Positions 32,990 to 41,461 of a stretch of 47,214 bases of DNA are shown piece by piece. Source of the DNA: JAYPUG01 sp038117265 (GTDB lineage: Bacteria > Pseudomonadota > Alphaproteobacteria > UBA6615); contig JAYOFO010000013.1 in assembly GCA_038117265.1 (NCBI GenBank), positions 1 through 47,214 of the forward strand, written 5' to 3'. The translations under genes and the position numbers were made by a program. How positions within the stretch are numbered: position 1 is the stretch's first letter; each line of letters opens with the position of its first letter. Under the pieces are notes generated by a model, which saw only the letters and a program-made list of their open reading frames with translations, was not told the DNA's origin and searched no databases.

Positions 32990-33675
32990 TCGGCGCGTGT
33001 GCGCAGGCGGATGCGCGATTCCTCGCCGCGCAGTAGGCGGCGGATATTGGCGTGGTGCCGGATCCAGACGAGCACGGCCAGGGAGATCGCGATCCCCGCG
33101 GCCTGCGGGTCGCCGAGCCACCAGGCATAGACCGGCGCCAGCGCGACCGAAACCAGCGCGGAGAGCGAAGAGTAGCGGAAGACCAGCGCCACGACGATCC
33201 AGGTGGCGGTGGCGGCGAGACCGAGCGGCCAGGTCAGGCCGAACAGGACGCCCAGCGACGTTGCCACGCCCTTGCCGCCACGAAAGCCGAGCCAGACCGG
33301 GAACAAATGGCCCAGGAAGACCGCGAGCGCGGTGAAGAAGGCGATGTCGGGGCCGAGCCAGTACCAGGGCACCGCGACTGCGACGTAACCCTTGAGCGCG
33401 TCGAGCAGCAGGGTGGCGGCCGCGAGCCCCTTGCCGCCGGCCCGCAGGACGTTGGTCGCCCCGATATTGCCCGAGCCGACCCGGCGGATGTCGCCCTTGC
33501 CGGCGAGCCGGGTCAGGACGAGGCCGAAGGGTATGCTGCCGAGCAGGTAGGCGGCGATCACCGGCGGCAGGAAGACCTGCCAGCCATAGACCAGGTTCTT
33601 CCAGTCGGGGATCGAGAAGGTGGCCTGGAAGAGCCCCCAGTAGTACAGGATCGGGCCTGCGCCTTCCTCGCCCAC
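32986..33675 (-). CDS. plsY: Acyl-phosphate:glycerol-3-phosphate acyltransferase
   Basis: Inner-membrane enzyme making lysophosphatidate from acyl-phosphate and glycerol-3-phosphate. Conserved loops are present: GSIPFG, RVGSGNIGATNVLR, and FRGGKGVATSLG, with about five membrane helices. At 229 residues from the GTG at 33675 it is about 25-30 longer than usual at the N-terminus; no better start was found before the first helix. It lies 18 bases downstream of pyrC on the same strand, so it is probably part of the pyrB-pyrC transcript. Confidence 0.93.
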   Translation of the reverse strand: MGEEGAGPILYYWGLFQATFSIPDWKNLVYGWQVFLPPVIAAYLLGSIPFGLVLTRLAGKGDIRRVGSGNIGATNVLRAGGKGLAAATLLLDALKGYVAVAVPWYWLGPDIAFFTALAVFLGHLFPVWLGFRGGKGVATSLGVLFGLTWPLGLAATATWIVVALVFRYSSLSALVSVALAPVYAWWLGDPQAAGIAISLAVLVWIRHHANIRRLLRGEESRIRLRTRAD

Positions 33676-33693
33676 GCGTGCCTCCGCCGGTCG

Positions 33694-35004
33694 CTACTGC
33701 GCCGGCGCAGTATAGAGGGTGCGCCCGTCGACGACCGTGCGGAGAACCTCGCCCTGCACGAGGCGGCCGTCGAACGGCGAGTTCTTGGACTTCGAAAGGA
33801 AGGCGTTGGGCTCGATCCGCGTCGGGCGTTCGGGATCGAAGACGACGATGTCGGCGGGTGCACCCGCCGACAGGCGCCCGACGGGCAGGCCGAGCAGCGC
33901 GGCGGGCCGCGACGTGACCTTCGACAGGGCCGTCGGCAGGTCGAGATGGCCGTTGTGGACCAGTTCGAGGGTCAGGGTGAGAAGGCTCTCGAGCCCGGCG
34001 GCCCCGAACTCGGCGAGCTCGAAGGGCAGGCGCTTGGCCTCCTGGTCCTGGGGAAAGTGGTCCGACGCGATGCAGTCGATGGTGCCGTCCGCCAGGCCGG
34101 CCACGACCGCCTGGCGGTCCTCCTCGCGGCGCAGCGGCGGCGACAGCTTGGCGAAGGTTCGGTACTCGCCCACCGCCAGTTCGTTGAGCGCGAAGTAGGG
34201 CGGTGCGGTGTCGCAGGTGACGCGCAGACCCGCCGCCTTGGCGGCGCGGATGCGCGCGACCCCGTCGGCCGTCGAGACATGCGCGGCGTGGTAGCGCCCG
34301 TTGGTCATCCGCACCAGCGTCAGGTCGCGGTCGAGCATGATCGTCTCGGCCTCGACGGGAATGCCCGGCAGGCCGAGCCGGGTGGACAGCTCGCCCGACT
34401 GCATGACGCCGCCCGCGGCTAGGGCGGGTTCCTCGGCGTGCTGGACGATCAGCGCGTCGAACGCCTGGGCATACTTGAGTGCCCGCGACATGGTCTTGGC
34501 GCTGGCCACGGCGCTACGCCCGTTGGTGAAGGCGACGGCGCCGGCGTGTTTCAGGAGGCCCATCTCGACCAGCTCGTCTCCGGTTGCCCCGCGGGTGATC
34601 GTGGCGTAGGCGAACACCTTCACCAGCTTCACCTCGCGCGCGCGGCGCGCCACAAACTCCAGCACCGAGGCGTCGTCGATGGCCGGGTCGGTGTCGGGGA
34701 GCGTGACGACGGTGGTGACGCCGCCCGCGGCGGCCGACCGGCTGCCGCTCTCGATGTCTTCCTTGTGTTCGGCGCCCGGCTCGCAGAAGTCGACGCGCAT
34801 GTCGACCAGCCCGGGCGCGAGCACCGCCCCGCCGCAGTCGATGATGTCGGCGTCGGCGGGCTTGCCGCCGTTGAAGATGTTGGGGCCGATCGCGGCGATC
34901 TGTTCGCCGTCGGTCAGCACGCCGCCCGACGCGTTCGCCGGGGCATCGAGGCCCGACGCCGGGTCGATCACCCGTGCGTTGATATAGGCGACCTTACCAC
35001 TCAT
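33694..35004 (-). CDS. pyrC: Dihydroorotase-like protein (PyrC'), probably non-catalytic
   Basis: A 436-residue amidohydrolase of the class I dihydroorotase family. The metal-binding DxHxH motif that should follow GLVD is replaced by Asp68-Met-Arg70-Val-Asp72, and the FSDDG segment with the bridging Asp reads FTNG (159-162). Other sites remain: QHAEEP, YHAAHVST and IASDHFPQ. Loss of these ligands argues against a working binuclear centre. Similar inactive homologues (PyrC') assemble with aspartate carbamoyltransferase in pseudomonads. The ATG overlaps the pyrB stop (ATGA), so equimolar synthesis with PyrB is likely. A true dihydroorotase should be elsewhere in the genome. Confidence 0.85.
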   Translation of the reverse strand: MSGKVAYINARVIDPASGLDAPANASGGVLTDGEQIAAIGPNIFNGGKPADADIIDCGGAVLAPGLVDMRVDFCEPGAEHKEDIESGSRSAAAGGVTTVVTLPDTDPAIDDASVLEFVARRAREVKLVKVFAYATITRGATGDELVEMGLLKHAGAVAFTNGRSAVASAKTMSRALKYAQAFDALIVQHAEEPALAAGGVMQSGELSTRLGLPGIPVEAETIMLDRDLTLVRMTNGRYHAAHVSTADGVARIRAAKAAGLRVTCDTAPPYFALNELAVGEYRTFAKLSPPLRREEDRQAVVAGLADGTIDCIASDHFPQDQEAKRLPFELAEFGAAGLESLLTLTLELVHNGHLDLPTALSKVTSRPAALLGLPVGRLSAGAPADIVVFDPERPTRIEPNAFLSKSKNSPFDGRLVQGEVLRTVVDGRTLYTAPAQ

Positions 35005-35987
35005 CGCGCGTTCCGGCTTCCGTCGCGGGTCAGCACGTCCAGGCACGCCATGCGCACGGCGACCCCCATCTCCACCTGCTCGCGGATCAGCGAGCGGTCG
35101 ATGTCGTCGGCGACATCGGTATCGATCTCGACCCCGCGGTTCATCGGGCCGGGATGCATGATCAGCGCATCGGGCTTGGCGTGCTGCAGCTTGTCGTAGT
35201 CCAGCCCGTAGAAGTGGAAGTACTCGTGCACCGAGGGGACGTAGGAGCCCTCCATCCGCTCGCGCTGCAGGCGCAGCATCATCACGATGTCGCAATCCTC
35301 CAGCCCCGCGCGCATGTCGGTGAACACCTCGACGCCCAGCCGGTCGATCGCCGGCGGCAGCAGGGTCGGCGGCGCGATGACGCGGACCCGCGCGCCCATG
35401 GTCTGCAGCAGGTAGATGTTCGAACGGGCCACCCGGCTGTGGGCGACATCGCCGCACAGCGCCACTAGCAGCCCCTGGAGGCGTCCCTTGCGGCGGCGGA
35501 TGGTCAGCGCGTCGAGCAGCGCCTGGGTCGGGTGCTCGTGGCTGCCGTCGCCGCCGTTGATGACGGCGCAGTTGACCTTCTCGGACAGCAGCGTCACGGC
35601 GCCGGCGTTCGAGTGGCGCACCACCAGCGCATCGGCATGCATGGCGTTCAGGGTCATCGCCGTGTCGACGATGGTCTCGCCCTTCTTGATCGAGGACGAG
35701 GCGACGGCGATGTTGATGACGTCGGCGCCCAGCCGCATGCCGGCCAGCTCGAACGAGGTGCGCGTGCGCGTCGAATCCTCGAAGAACAGGTTGATCAGCG
35801 TCTTGTCGCGCATCAGGTCGAACTTCGGCCCCCGCGCCCGGTTGTGCTCGGCGTAATGGTTCGACAGGTCAAGCAGGTAGCCGATCTCGTCCGGGGAGAG
35901 ATCCTGGATGCCCAACAGGTGACGGTGTGGAAACGGGAAATCCGCCGGCAATTCGGGGGCGGACAGGCCTGTGGGAGCAGCGCTCAT
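35001..35987 (-). CDS. pyrB: Aspartate carbamoyltransferase catalytic subunit
   Basis: Commits carbamoyl phosphate and aspartate to pyrimidine synthesis. The 328 residues include the carbamoyl-phosphate loop FFEDSTRTRTSFE (STRTR at 72-76), the HPTQALLDALT motif and the C-terminal aspartate-domain HPGPMNRG. I chose the ATG at 35987 (MSAAPTGLSAPEL); the frame is open further upstream without conservation. A promoter ends about 10 bases before the ATG, so the message may have almost no leader. No pyrI is present; the partner is the overlapping PyrC'. Confidence 0.95.
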   Translation of the reverse strand: MSAAPTGLSAPELPADFPFPHRHLLGIQDLSPDEIGYLLDLSNHYAEHNRARGPKFDLMRDKTLINLFFEDSTRTRTSFELAGMRLGADVINIAVASSSIKKGETIVDTAMTLNAMHADALVVRHSNAGAVTLLSEKVNCAVINGGDGSHEHPTQALLDALTIRRRKGRLQGLLVALCGDVAHSRVARSNIYLLQTMGARVRVIAPPTLLPPAIDRLGVEVFTDMRAGLEDCDIVMMLRLQRERMEGSYVPSVHEYFHFYGLDYDKLQHAKPDALIMHPGPMNRGVEIDTDVADDIDRSLIREQVEMGVAVRMACLDVLTRDGSRNAR

Positions 35988-35996
35988 TAAAGCGGC

Positions 35997-36026
35997 AATA
36001 TAGGGACCGGAATCCGCGAAAGGCAA
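35997..36026 (-). promoter_or_regulatory. Promoter of pyrB-pyrC(-plsY)
   Basis: On the minus strand TTGCCT (36021-36026), 18-base spacer, TATATT (35997-36002), very close to the pyrB ATG, which predicts a nearly leaderless message and leaves no room for a classical pyrimidine attenuator. Confidence 0.45.
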
Positions 36027-36121
36027 GGCGTTGTTGTACCCTGCGGAATACCGGGTGCCGCGCGGCGCGCGGGTTGACCCCGGCAAGCCGGCGACCATGT
36101 GAATCGCACGGAGTGACCGTC

Positions 36122-36802
36122 ATGGAAATCAATGCCGATTTCGGTGCGCGCGTGGTCCTCGATACCAACGCGCTCGACTGGATCGCCTCGCCGCTGGCCG
36201 GGGTCGAGCGGCGCATGCTCGACCGCATCGGCGGCGAGGTGGCGCGCGCGACTACGATCGTGCGCTATGCCCCGGGCAGTTCGTTCTCGGCACACACCCA
36301 TTCGGGCGGCGAGGAGTTCCTGGTGCTCGACGGCGTGTTCTCCGACGAGCACGGCGATTTCGGGCCGGGCCATTACGTGCGCAACCCGGTGGGCTCGTCG
36401 CACACGCCGTCGAGCGCGGACGGATGCACGATCCTGGTCAAGCTCTGGCAGATGGATCCCGGCGATCAGGACTATGTGCGCATCGACACCGTGGCGGGCG
36501 AGTGGCAGCCGACCGGATGCGCGGGCGTCGAGATGCAGCTGCTGCACCGGTTCGGCCCCGAACGGGTGGCGATTCTGCGGTTCGCGCCGGGCGCGGCGAT
36601 GCCGCTGCACGGCCATTTCGGCGGCGAGGAGATCCTCGTGCTGGACGGCGCGCTCGCCGACGCGCATGGCCGCTATCCCGAGGGAACCTGGTTGCGCAGC
36701 CCGCCGGGCATACGCCACGCGCCGTTCAGCGAGACGGGCTGTACGATCTGGGTGAAGACCGGCCACCTGGCCGAGGTGCGAGGGCTCGAGATTCCGGCCT
36801 AG
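36122..36802 (+). CDS. Bicupin protein (ChrR-type cupin repeats)
   Basis: A 226-residue protein with two cupin domains in tandem. Domain 1 (about 40-115) has HTHSGGEEFLVLDG and a downstream HTPSS; domain 2 (about 145-215) has HGHFGGEEILVLDG and RHAPFS. Both therefore keep a His-His-Glu-His metal set. The repeats resemble the ChrR anti-sigma cupin, but the zinc-binding anti-sigma N-terminal domain is absent and no sigma factor gene is adjacent. The substrate is unknown. CGGAGTG precedes the ATG. It overlaps by 4 bases the end of the convergent membrane-protein gene. Confidence 0.8.
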   Translation: MEINADFGARVVLDTNALDWIASPLAGVERRMLDRIGGEVARATTIVRYAPGSSFSAHTHSGGEEFLVLDGVFSDEHGDFGPGHYVRNPVGSSHTPSSADGCTILVKLWQMDPGDQDYVRIDTVAGEWQPTGCAGVEMQLLHRFGPERVAILRFAPGAAMPLHGHFGGEEILVLDGALADAHGRYPEGTWLRSPPGIRHAPFSETGCTIWVKTGHLAEVRGLEIPA

Positions 36803-37341
36803 GCTGCGTCCGGGGGCGACACCCCGCCGCCATAGCGCGCCAGATGTTCGTGGATCGCGGCGTCGACGGCATCGAACCGCCGGTCGAGATTGTCGGCGGG
36901 GATGTTCACCGGTGCATACTCGATCGCGGCATCCAGGCGCACTAGCCAGCGCCGCCAGCCGGGGACGCGCGCGAACACCGTATCGGGCTCGCGCAGGAAG
37001 ATGGCGATGGCGCGGACCACGAACTTGCGCCGCCGCTCGACCGTGCGGATTTCCGGCCAGGCGACCCAGCCCACGGCGAACATCGAGGCGTTGTCCCACA
37101 TGCCCTCGGGCGCGAGGATCAGCGCCGGGGTGCGCACCGCCAGCCGGTAGAGCGCGTAGACCCCGGTCACCGTGAAGAAGGCGATGGCCGCACCGCCGAT
37201 CAGCCGCGTCTCCAGGGTCGGCGTGACGACAAACACCACGCCCGCGGCGATGAAGACCAGCGAGCCGAACGCGTTCATCGCCAGCTTCCAGCGCGCGGGA
37301 TAGATGACGACGCGGTCTGACGGATCGTCTCGCGGCCCCAT
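36799..37341 (-). CDS. STM3941-like inner-membrane protein with PH-like domain
   Basis: A 180-residue protein: VVIYPARWKLAMNAFGSLVF leads into two adjacent membrane helices (about 22-45 and 48-70), then a soluble region with WPEIRTVERRRKFVVRAIAIFL, the pattern of STM3941-type proteins. Function is unknown. It lies 9 bases downstream of ruvX on the same strand, so the two are probably cotranscribed. Confidence 0.65.
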   Translation of the reverse strand: MGPRDDPSDRVVIYPARWKLAMNAFGSLVFIAAGVVFVVTPTLETRLIGGAAIAFFTVTGVYALYRLAVRTPALILAPEGMWDNASMFAVGWVAWPEIRTVERRRKFVVRAIAIFLREPDTVFARVPGWRRWLVRLDAAIEYAPVNIPADNLDRRFDAVDAAIHEHLARYGGGVSPPDAA

Positions 37342-37350
37342 TTCCGTCGC

Positions 37351-37815
37351 TCAGTTCCTCAGGAAATCCAGGAAGTTCTGCAGGATGATCGCGGCGGCCA
37401 TCTTGTCGATCACCTCGCCGCGGCGCTTGCGGGTCATGTCGGCCTGGTCGATCAGCACGCGCTCGGCCTCGGCGGTCGACAGGCGTTCGTCCCAGAAAGC
37501 AATCGGCAGGTCGCATTTGCCGATCATGTTCTGCGCGAAGGAGCGGGTCGACTGGGCGCGCGGGCCCTCCGAGCCGTCCATGTTGCGGGGCAGGCCGAGC
37601 ACCAGCCCGCCGACCTCCTTCTCGGCGATCACGGCCAGCAGCCTCTCGGCATCGGCCGTGAACTTGGTCCGGCGGATCGTCTCGAGCGGGGAGGCGACCA
37701 TGAGTGCGGAATCCGAGACCGCAAGGCCGATGGTCTTGGTCCCCAGGTCGAGCCCGAGCAGGCGCGAGCGCGGCGCACGCGCTGCTTTCATCTCGGCCGG
37801 TTCGACAATGGGCAT
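37351..37815 (-). CDS. ruvX: YqgF/RuvX family putative Holliday-junction resolvase
   Basis: A 154-residue RNase H-fold protein. The first acidic residue is Asp23 in LLGLDLGTKTIGLAVSD, followed by GLPRNMDGSEGPRA, FWDERLSTAEAE and the C-terminal DKMAAAIILQNFLD. Members act in 16S rRNA 5'-end processing or in junction resolution. The ATG at 37815 gives a short N-terminal extension; Met9 is an alternative. In this class ruvX usually precedes gatC; here a histidine kinase gene on the other strand separates them. Confidence 0.92.
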   Translation of the reverse strand: MPIVEPAEMKAARAPRSRLLGLDLGTKTIGLAVSDSALMVASPLETIRRTKFTADAERLLAVIAEKEVGGLVLGLPRNMDGSEGPRAQSTRSFAQNMIGKCDLPIAFWDERLSTAEAERVLIDQADMTRKRRGEVIDKMAAAIILQNFLDFLRN

Positions 37816-37918
37816 GGGCCACGTTTAAGCGGCGGCCGGGCTGTTGTCCAACGGCTTGTTTTCTGGCCGTTCCGGGTCGGCAGGTTCCGGGATGGAATGG
37901 GTCGAGTTCGGGCCAGAC

Positions 37919-37933
37919 TTAAGCGTTTATTAA
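37919..37933. promoter_or_regulatory. CtrA-like binding site upstream of the histidine kinase gene
   Basis: TTAA, seven bases, TTAA: the full CtrA consensus. It directly adjoins a perfect TATAAT (37935-37940, plus strand) within an AT-rich stretch with only 9 G/C in 37921-37970. It lies between the divergent ruvX and kinase genes, 107 bases before the kinase start. Chance occurrence is more likely in AT-rich DNA, so this is a candidate only. Confidence 0.45.
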
Positions 37934-38039
37934 TTATAATGTTGTAATTTAGTAATATCTAATGTTGATTTCGCCCGGTTTGGTTCCTTGGGGAGGCAGC
38001 CAAATCGCCGCCTGATCGGAGAGTCAGGAAGCCTCGCCC

Positions 38040-39608
38040 GTGGTTCCGAACGACGTACAGCGAATTTTCTCCCGTGTGGCCATGGTGCGGCGATTCCGTT
38101 TTTTCCAGACAGGCGGTCTCCCCGTCCTCTTCGCGTTCGTTGCCGCGCCCGTGTTTCTCCTCGTCGGCTATCTCTTCGTCCATGCCGAACAGGACAGCGC
38201 CACCGAGACGCTAATCCGTGCGACCGAGGCCCAGAACGCCAACGTCGCGCACACGATCGCGAACGCCCATCTCGACCCGATCTTCTATCTCCTCGCCTTC
38301 AACATCGGCGATGCGCCCGACCTGTTGCCGGTCGCGCTGCAGCGCGCCGATCTCGGACCGCGCATCGAGTCGAGCGTAAAGGGGACGGATGTCGTCAACG
38401 TGAAGCTCTACGACGGCAACGGCATCACGCTGTTCTCGCGCAACGAGGCCGACCTCGGCGTGAACGTCTCGGCATGCGCGTGTTTCGCCAATGTGCTGGA
38501 GAACGGCCGATCAAGCGAACTCGTCCTGATCGACGGCCCCCAACACGTGCACGAGCCGCATGGCGGAAACGTTTTGTCGACGATGGTCCGTCTGAACGTG
38601 CTGACGCCCGACCTCGTCGCGCCGGACAGCGTCCTGGAAATCCAGACCGACGTCACGGCACTCCTGGCCGAAATTACGGCAACGCGAACGAAGACGGCGC
38701 TGCGGATCGGCATTCCGCTGGCACTTCTCTACCTGGCGATGGTCGCCATCGTGATGTTCGGCCATGCCGCAATCCGGCGCCGTGACCGCCGCGCCGCGGA
38801 CCTCGCCGCGCGGGCTGCGACCAGCGAGGCGTCGGACCGTGCGAAGTCGGAGTTTCTCTCGCTGATGAGCCACGAGCTGCGCACGCCCCTGAACGCGATC
38901 ATCGGCTTCTCGCAACTCATCCGCGACGGGTGCGGTAAGGACGAGGACACCGCGACCTATGCCAACACCATCGAGGACAGCGGCCAGCACATGCTGCGGC
39001 TGATCACCACGATCCTCGACATGACCGCGCTCGAACTCGGCGACCTCGAACTCGAGCGCGAGGTGGTGCGCCTCGACGATGTCGTTTGCGCCGCCATTGC
39101 GAATGTCCGGTCCCAGTTCGACAAATGTCTCGTCGCCCTGGACGTGTTCGACAGCGAGCCCCCCGCGCCGATCCTCGGCGATCGGGCGCGGTTGCAGCAG
39201 GTCTTCGAGAACCTGCTCTCCAATGCCGCGCGGTACGCCGCGGCGGGCGGCACCGTCGAGGTGTCCATCGGATACGACGCCGGAAAGAACGTCAGCGTAT
39301 CGATCGCGGACAGCGGTGCCGGGATGACGCGCGAGCAGATCGATCGGGCCCGTCTGCCCTTTTCGGCTAACTGGGTGGGCTATGCCCGCGCGGGCGAGGG
39401 GCTGGGGCTCGGCCTCACCATCGCCGACAAGATCGTCTCCCGGCTGGGCGGCGAACTAGACATCGAGAGCGATGTCGGTGTCGGCACCCGGATCACGGTT
39501 AGCTTGCCGGTGCTGGCCGCCGACCGCTCAAACGTGACCGATCTCGATTCTGCGCGTCGCGGCCGCGTGCATGCCGATGCCGACGACGGCCAGGCCGCCG
39601 CCGTCTGA
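38040..39608 (+). CDS. Orphan membrane sensor histidine kinase
   Basis: A 522-residue kinase with TM1 (27-48), a periplasmic sensor region (about 49-220) and TM2 (221-243). No HAMP or PAS domain is evident before the HisKA domain, with phospho-acceptor His278 in LMSHELRTPLNAIIGF. The ATPase domain has N box FENLLSNAARYA, G1 ADSGAGM and G2 GEGLGLGLTIADKIV. The sensor region carries Cys146 and Cys148 in a SACACF motif, which might bind metal or form a disulfide. GTG at 38040 has AGGAAG 8 bases upstream. No response regulator adjoins it; a CtrA-like box and AT-rich promoter region precede it. Confidence 0.9.
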   Translation: MVPNDVQRIFSRVAMVRRFRFFQTGGLPVLFAFVAAPVFLLVGYLFVHAEQDSATETLIRATEAQNANVAHTIANAHLDPIFYLLAFNIGDAPDLLPVALQRADLGPRIESSVKGTDVVNVKLYDGNGITLFSRNEADLGVNVSACACFANVLENGRSSELVLIDGPQHVHEPHGGNVLSTMVRLNVLTPDLVAPDSVLEIQTDVTALLAEITATRTKTALRIGIPLALLYLAMVAIVMFGHAAIRRRDRRAADLAARAATSEASDRAKSEFLSLMSHELRTPLNAIIGFSQLIRDGCGKDEDTATYANTIEDSGQHMLRLITTILDMTALELGDLELEREVVRLDDVVCAAIANVRSQFDKCLVALDVFDSEPPAPILGDRARLQQVFENLLSNAARYAAAGGTVEVSIGYDAGKNVSVSIADSGAGMTREQIDRARLPFSANWVGYARAGEGLGLGLTIADKIVSRLGGELDIESDVGVGTRITVSLPVLAADRSNVTDLDSARRGRVHADADDGQAAAV

Positions 39609-39687
39609 GATTCACCCGCCGATTGCCGCGATATTCCCGCGGTGATAGCTTCCGCGCCGTCTCCAGACCCCGACCCGACGGAGTTCC

Positions 39688-39975
39688 ATGGCGCTCGATA
39701 CCGATACTGTACGTCGCATCGCCCGGCTCGCCCGCATCCGCGTGGATGACGGCGCGCTGGCGCCGCTCGCCGACGAGCTGAACAACATCCTCGGCTGGAT
39801 CGAACAGCTGGACGAGGTCGACACCGACGGCGTCGCGCCGATGACCAGCGTCGTGGAGATGGTGCAGCGCCTGCGCGCCGACCAGGTCGATGATGGCGGC
39901 ATCGCCGACGACGTGCTCGCCAATGCGCCCGATGCGGCCGACGGCTTCTACACCGTGCCCAAGGTGGTGGAGTGA
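39688..39975 (+). CDS. gatC: Aspartyl/glutamyl-tRNA amidotransferase subunit C
   Basis: A 95-residue subunit that wraps around and joins GatA and GatB. It opens ALDTDTVRRIARLARIRV and has ELNNILGWIEQLDEVDTDGV, the GatC consensus. CGGAG lies 5 bases before the ATG. Its TGA stop shares one base with the gatA ATG. Confidence 0.96.
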   Translation: MALDTDTVRRIARLARIRVDDGALAPLADELNNILGWIEQLDEVDTDGVAPMTSVVEMVQRLRADQVDDGGIADDVLANAPDAADGFYTVPKVVE

Positions 39976-41447
39976 TGGCGGTGCTGACGGATCTCACCAT
40001 CGCCGAGGCCGGGAAGGGGCTCGCCGCAGGCGACTTCACCGCCCGCGAGCTGACCGACGCCTACCTGTCGGCGATGGAGGCTGCGCGCGGCCTCAACGCT
40101 TACACCGAGGAGACGCCCGAGCGCGCCCGCGCGATGGCCGGGGCGTCGGATGCGCGCCGCGCGGACGGCCGTGCGGCCGGTCCGCTCGACGGCATCCCAC
40201 TGGCGATCAAGGACCTGTTCTGCACCGAGGGCGCGCTGTCGACGGCCGGCAGCCACATCCTCGACGGGTTCCGCCCGACCTACGAATCGACGGTCACCCG
40301 CCAGCTCTGGGAGGCCGGTGCCGTGATGCTGGGCAAGGCGAACATGGACGAGTTCGCCATGGGCTCGGCCAACATCACCAGCCATTACGGGCCGTGCATC
40401 AACCCCTGGAAGGCAGCCGCGGGCGACAATGCGGGCAAGGATCTGGTGCCCGGCGGCTCGTCGGGCGGCTCGGCCGCCGCCGTCGCCGCACGCATCGCGG
40501 CCGGCGCCACGGGGACCGACACCGGCGGTTCGATCCGCCAGCCCGGCGCCTTCTGCGGCATCGTCGGCCTGAAGCCCACCTACGGGCGCTGCTCGCGCTG
40601 GGGCATCATCGCGTTCGCCAGTTCGCTCGACCAGGCGGGCCCGATCGCGCGCACGGTCGAGGATGCCGCCCTGATGCTCGGCGCCATGGCCGGCTACGAC
40701 CCGAAGGATTCGACCAGCGTCGATACGCCGGTGCCCGACTATGCCGCGGCGCTGACGGGCGATATCCGCGGCCTGCGCGTGGGCGTGCCCGCCGAGTACC
40801 GGATGGACGGCACGCCGGCCGAGATCGAGGCGCTTTGGCAGCAGGGCGTCGACTGGCTGCGCGATGCTGGTGCCGAGGTGGTCGACATCTCGCTGCCTCA
40901 CACGAAATACGCGCTGCCGGCCTACTACATCGTCGCGCCGGCCGAGGCCTCGTCGAACCTGGCGCGCTACGACGGCGTGCGCTACGGCCTCAGGGTCGGG
41001 GGTGCGGATCTGACCGACACCTACGAACGGACCCGCGCGGCGGGCTTTGGCGCCGAGGTGCAGCGCCGGGTGATGATCGGCACCTATGTGCTGTCGGCCG
41101 GCTATTACGATGCCTATTACCTGAAGGCGCAGCGTGTGCGCACGCGCATCGCGCAGGACTTCAGGGCGGCGTGGGAGCGCTGCGACGTTATCCTGACGCC
41201 GACCACGCCCAGCGCGGCGTTTGCCATCGGCGAGAAGATGGACGATCCCATCGCCATGTACCTGAACGACATCTTCACCGTGCCCGCCTCGATGGCCGGG
41301 CTGCCGGCGATCTCGGTGCCCGCGGGCCTGTCGGGCGAGGGGCTGCCGCTGGGGCTGCACCTGATCGGCCCGGCCTTCGGCGAGGAAACCGTGCTGCGCG
41401 CCGCCGCCGTGATCGAGACCGCCGCCGGCTTCGACGCGCGGCCGTGA
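39975..41447 (+). CDS. gatA: Aspartyl/glutamyl-tRNA amidotransferase subunit A
   Basis: Glutaminase subunit of 490 residues with the amidase-signature triad: Lys79 (PLAIKDLF), cis-Ser162 (PGGSSGGSAAA) and nucleophile Ser186 (TDTGGSIRQP). It releases ammonia from glutamine, which is channelled to GatB to amidate Asp-tRNA-Asn or Glu-tRNA-Gln. The start overlaps the gatC stop (TGATG). Confidence 0.97.
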   Translation: MAVLTDLTIAEAGKGLAAGDFTARELTDAYLSAMEAARGLNAYTEETPERARAMAGASDARRADGRAAGPLDGIPLAIKDLFCTEGALSTAGSHILDGFRPTYESTVTRQLWEAGAVMLGKANMDEFAMGSANITSHYGPCINPWKAAAGDNAGKDLVPGGSSGGSAAAVAARIAAGATGTDTGGSIRQPGAFCGIVGLKPTYGRCSRWGIIAFASSLDQAGPIARTVEDAALMLGAMAGYDPKDSTSVDTPVPDYAAALTGDIRGLRVGVPAEYRMDGTPAEIEALWQQGVDWLRDAGAEVVDISLPHTKYALPAYYIVAPAEASSNLARYDGVRYGLRVGGADLTDTYERTRAAGFGAEVQRRVMIGTYVLSAGYYDAYYLKAQRVRTRIAQDFRAAWERCDVILTPTTPSAAFAIGEKMDDPIAMYLNDIFTVPASMAGLPAISVPAGLSGEGLPLGLHLIGPAFGEETVLRAAAVIETAAGFDARP

Positions 41448-41461
41448 GGTAGGATGGTGAG

